From positions 2,170,001 to 2,234,000 of the forward strand of contig NZ_CP072197.1 of NCBI RefSeq assembly GCF_018987235.1: a stretch of 64,000 nt of DNA. Direction: 5' to 3'. Below are positions 61,598 through 64,000 of this stretch, piece by piece (within the stretch, counting starts at the first letter, position 1; every line of letters begins with the position of its first letter). The notes beneath the pieces were generated by a model. It ran no database searches and had not been told where the DNA came from. It was given only the letters and a program-made list of their open reading frames with translations. Source of the stretch: Lactobacillus crispatus (GTDB taxonomy: Bacteria > Bacillota > Bacilli > Lactobacillales > Lactobacillaceae). A program made the position numbers and the translations under genes.

Positions 61598-63406
61598 TTA
61601 GTGTTGTGAAGCACCTGAAACCGTATCAGGAGCAGGATCCTCTTCTGGTTCTGATTCTTCATGTTGAGATGCACCTGTTGCAGCGTCAGCTTCTAAGCCG
61701 TACTTTTCTGCAAAGTAACTGAATGGCTTCAAGTCTTCAGCTTGATACTTCTTGACAAAGGCTGGGTCGTCAAGTGAGTTCAATTCAGTTGAGTAAGGCA
61801 TTTCGTGAGTGTACTTGACGTCGATCAACATTGGACCGTCCATCTTCTTGAATTCGTCGACAGCATCTTCGAATTCCTTCTTGGTGCGAACCGTTACACC
61901 CTTAACATTCATACCTTCAGCAGCCTTTGCCCAGTCGTTATCAGGGATAATAACACCAGATAATGGTTGGTTAGATTCATCTTCTTGTTCTGCTTGGATG
62001 TAACCCAAAGTTTCATTAGTGAAGACGATGTTCAAAATATGCATGTTGTAACGAGCCATAGTAAGAAGTTCTTGGTTCATCATAGCAAAACCACCGTCAC
62101 CAGCTAATTGCCATACTTCACGGTCTGGGTAAACAGTTGCTGCAGTAAGAGCAGCTGGAGCACCATAACCCATAGTTGCGTGCAAGCCTGAAGTAGTCCA
62201 CTTTTGATCATCATGCAAGTTCAAAAGACGGCATGAGTCAACGTTAACGTTACCAACATCAATAGCAAAGATGGCGTTGTCATCAGCCTTCTTGTTGATA
62301 ACATCCCAGATTGGTTCAGGACGTACAGGCATTTCATCTGAGTTCTTAAAGCTTGCTTGCCATGCATCCCAGTTCTCACGGTCTGCAATAGCAGCCTTGT
62401 AAAGTGGTGATTCGCTACGTTCTTCACCAGCGTCAATAATTGCTCTCAAAGCCTTCTTAGCATCTGCAAGCATTGAAACATCAGTTGAGTGACGCTTACC
62501 AAACTTAGCTGAATCAACATCAATTTGAATAACCTTAGCATCCTTAGGGAACCATAAAACTGAGAATGGTGAGTTGTTACCTACCCAAACAACTAAGTCA
62601 GTTGCGCTTTGGACTTCTTGAGCAGCCTTAGGTCCGATACGGCCGATAGTACCCATGTATGCTGGGAATTTGTCTTCTACTACACCCTTGCCTAAGTATG
62701 ATGACATAATAGGGGTCTTGAACTTTTCAGCAAATTCCTTAACTTCTTCACCAGCATCCTTTGCACCTAAACCAATGTACATGGTTGGGTTCTTAGCTTC
62801 TTTCAAAAGCTTAACAGCTTCTTCAACTGAAGCCTTAGTTGGTGCTGGATAATTGTCTGCTGGATGAGCATCCTTGTTTACACGGAAGGTGTCATCAATC
62901 TTTTGCCAACCGTAGTCCTTAGGAATAATGATAACTGCAGGACCCTTTCTTGCGTAGGCTTGACGGATAGCTTCATCAGTTAAAATTGGAATTTGTTCAG
63001 CGGTCTTAGCTTGGCGGCACCAAACACTAGCGTTCAAGAACCACTTGTCTTCATCAAAAGCTTGGAAGAAGTCAATATCTTGACGGCTAGTTGGAACGTT
63101 AGCAACAATTGCTACCATTGGAGTCTTGTCAAACTTAGCATCATACAAACCATTGAATAAGTGGGCAGCACCAGGACCAGCTGAACCGAAACATACACCC
63201 AACTTACCAGTTAACTTATATTCTGCAGAAGCAGCTAAAGCACCAGCTTCTTCGTGACGTACTTCAATAAATTTCATCTTATCTCTAAAGTCATAGATAG
63301 CGTTCATACTTGAGTCGAATGAACCACCTGGGAAACCGTAGATATGATCAATTCCCCAATCGTAAATAACTTTAAGCATTGCATCAGAACCATTAATTTT
63401 TGTCAT
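61598..63406 (-). CDS. pox: Pyruvate oxidase (phosphate, acetyl-phosphate forming)
   Basis: A 602-residue TPP and FAD enzyme, the size of L. plantarum Pox. Blocks are IYGFPGGSF, VRHEEAGALAASAEYKL (with catalytic Glu), FGSAGPGAAHLFNGLYDA and GDGGFAMMNQELLTMARYN (TPP-Mg motif). It turns pyruvate, phosphate and O2 into acetyl-P, CO2 and H2O2. The last 27 residues are an acidic tail with GASQH at both ends, absent from the catalytic core. AAGGAG before ATG 63406 sets the start. A cre-like site lies upstream. Confidence 0.95.
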   Translation of the reverse strand: MTKINGSDAMLKVIYDWGIDHIYGFPGGSFDSSMNAIYDFRDKMKFIEVRHEEAGALAASAEYKLTGKLGVCFGSAGPGAAHLFNGLYDAKFDKTPMVAIVANVPTSRQDIDFFQAFDEDKWFLNASVWCRQAKTAEQIPILTDEAIRQAYARKGPAVIIIPKDYGWQKIDDTFRVNKDAHPADNYPAPTKASVEEAVKLLKEAKNPTMYIGLGAKDAGEEVKEFAEKFKTPIMSSYLGKGVVEDKFPAYMGTIGRIGPKAAQEVQSATDLVVWVGNNSPFSVLWFPKDAKVIQIDVDSAKFGKRHSTDVSMLADAKKALRAIIDAGEERSESPLYKAAIADRENWDAWQASFKNSDEMPVRPEPIWDVINKKADDNAIFAIDVGNVNVDSCRLLNLHDDQKWTTSGLHATMGYGAPAALTAATVYPDREVWQLAGDGGFAMMNQELLTMARYNMHILNIVFTNETLGYIQAEQEDESNQPLSGVIIPDNDWAKAAEGMNVKGVTVRTKKEFEDAVDEFKKMDGPMLIDVKYTHEMPYSTELNSLDDPAFVKKYQAEDLKPFSYFAEKYGLEADAATGASQHEESEPEEDPAPDTVSGASQH

Positions 63407-63442
63407 ATAAGTGCATCTCCTTAACTTTTGTTCTTTCATAAT

Positions 63443-63514
63443 GTATTAAAACACTTTTTTTCACATTTGCAAACCGATAAAATCACCGTTATTACGCAAA
63501 TGAAAACGCTTTTG
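63443..63514 (-). promoter_or_regulatory. pox promoter with an upstream cre-like site
   Basis: On the minus strand TTGCAA (63467-63472) and TAATAC (63443-63448) are separated by 18 bp. TGAAAACGCTTTTG (63501-63514, plus strand) resembles the CcpA cre consensus TGWAANCGNTNWCA. Its centre is about 70 bp before the expected start. The rest of the 368-bp gap to mnmG is AT-rich without a gene. Confidence 0.7.
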
Positions 63515-63730
63515 TAATAATAATCACTTCACAAGCTTTACCAAATTCAATATCTCAAAAAGCTGAATGGTAGCGTTTTATATTGTGATTTGATGAACAT
63601 TATTATACTAAATTTCACTTATTTTATGTATATTCATTGTTACTTATAGTAAAAATTTAAGAAAAAATTTTTTACAATTTATTTCATAGCTATCCAACTT
63701 AGAAAAACGTTATTTTATAATTTTGCGCAT

Positions 63731-63766
63731 AAAAATAACGTAGAATACTATTCCTACGCTATTTTT
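63731..63766 (-). terminator. Terminator of mnmG
   Basis: AAAAATAGCGTAGGAAT pairs on the minus strand with ATTCTACGTTATTTTT (with G-U pairs). Confidence 0.82.
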
Positions 63767-63774
63767 GTGCTATT

Positions 63775-64000
63775 CTACTTTTTCACTCTAGAGTAACGCC
63801 CATTTTGAATGTAAACACTCAAGATTGCCAAGTCAGCTGGGTTAACTCCTGAAATTCGTTCTGCTTGAGCTAAAGTTTCAGGACGAATTTTTTCAAATTT
63901 TTGCCGTGCCTCAGTAGCTAAACCTTCGATTTGGTCATAATCAATATCTGCTGGGATTTTTTTGGCTTCTTGTCTCTTTAAGCGAGCAATTCTGGTTTCT
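63775..64000 (-). CDS. mnmG: MnmG (GidA) tRNA-modifying enzyme, C-terminal end only
   Basis: The last 74 codons of a leftward gene that continues beyond the window. The C-terminal block [20 protein letters not shown], then [17 protein letters not shown], is characteristic of MnmG. With MnmE it adds the 5-carboxymethylaminomethyl group to wobble uridine of tRNAs. The mnmEG genes usually lie close to oriC in Firmicutes, which suggests that the origin is a short way to the right. Confidence 0.93.
   Translation of the reverse strand, partial: ETRIARLKRQEAKKIPADIDYDQIEGLATEARQKFEKIRPETLAQAERISGVNPADLAILSVYIQNGRYSRVKK

Overview
The window looks like an origin-proximal stretch of a low-GC chromosome from the Lactobacillus acidophilus/delbrueckii group (L. 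helveticus, L. crispatus or L. gallinarum type). The evidence is the AT-rich codon use, the tandem deoxyadenosine/deoxyguanosine kinase pair first described in L. acidophilus R-26, a SLAP-domain surface protein, pyruvate oxidase, IS982 and IS30 elements, and the 3' end of mnmG at the right edge (mnmG usually lies close to oriC in Firmicutes). The species call is inference.

Layout. 1-9.6 kb: the end of an SPC-motif heavy-metal P-type ATPase, a Na+/H+ antiporter behind a terminator-containing leader, an ABC exporter / Rgg-MutR regulator / DUF4097 protein module with two copies of one operator, small secreted and membrane proteins, an IS982 copy, and a frameshifted DUF218 gene. 9.6-15.5 kb: a MacB/FtsX-type ABC exporter, phosphoenolpyruvate carboxylase and an ECF S-component. 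15.8-21.9 kb: a nucleoside uptake system (two BMP lipoproteins, a double-NBD ATPase, two permeases). 22-32 kb: an aldo/keto reductase, nagB under two dre-like operators, an IS30 copy, and a five-gene leftward operon for peptidoglycan amino-sugar salvage (PTS, murQ, secreted serine hydrolase, mupG, murR). 32-48 kb: dAK/dGK kinases, three paralogous NCS2/AzgA purine permeases, two Cof-type phosphatases, and accessory material between them: a broken Rgg regulator with its ABC transporter, a membrane MerR/zinc-ribbon protein, a RelB/PemK-like toxin-antitoxin pair, a broken SDR with a broken AraC regulator, and AAA-ATPase/DUF4143 genes with iteron-like upstream arrays. 48-54.5 kb: a copper operon (copY, two cupredoxins, copA), an Fnr-like regulator, its probable target, and an MFS transporter. 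54.5-64 kb: a tiny conserved-looking ORF, a repeat protein, a SLAP protein, a ClC channel, gnd, a secreted protein, pox and the end of mnmG.

How the genes work together. Purine and deoxynucleoside salvage is strongly represented (BMP/Nup system, three purine permeases, dAK/dGK), as expected for purine-auxotrophic lactobacilli. Cell-wall sugar salvage (mur operon) would feed GlcNAc-6P towards NagB. Gene decay is frequent: at least five genes carry frameshifts, internal deletions or stops, and three further C-terminal remnants were found.

The signals most worth a second look are the AAA-ATPase/DUF4143 genes preceded by roughly 40-bp-spaced palindrome arrays (one intact locus at 44.6-46.0 kb, one collapsed locus at 36.6-36.85 kb); a 50-bp operator shared by the two promoters of the Rgg/ABC module; a dispersed ATTTCC(C/T)(A/G)GGAAAT palindrome; and three parS-like GTTTCACATGAAAC sites.
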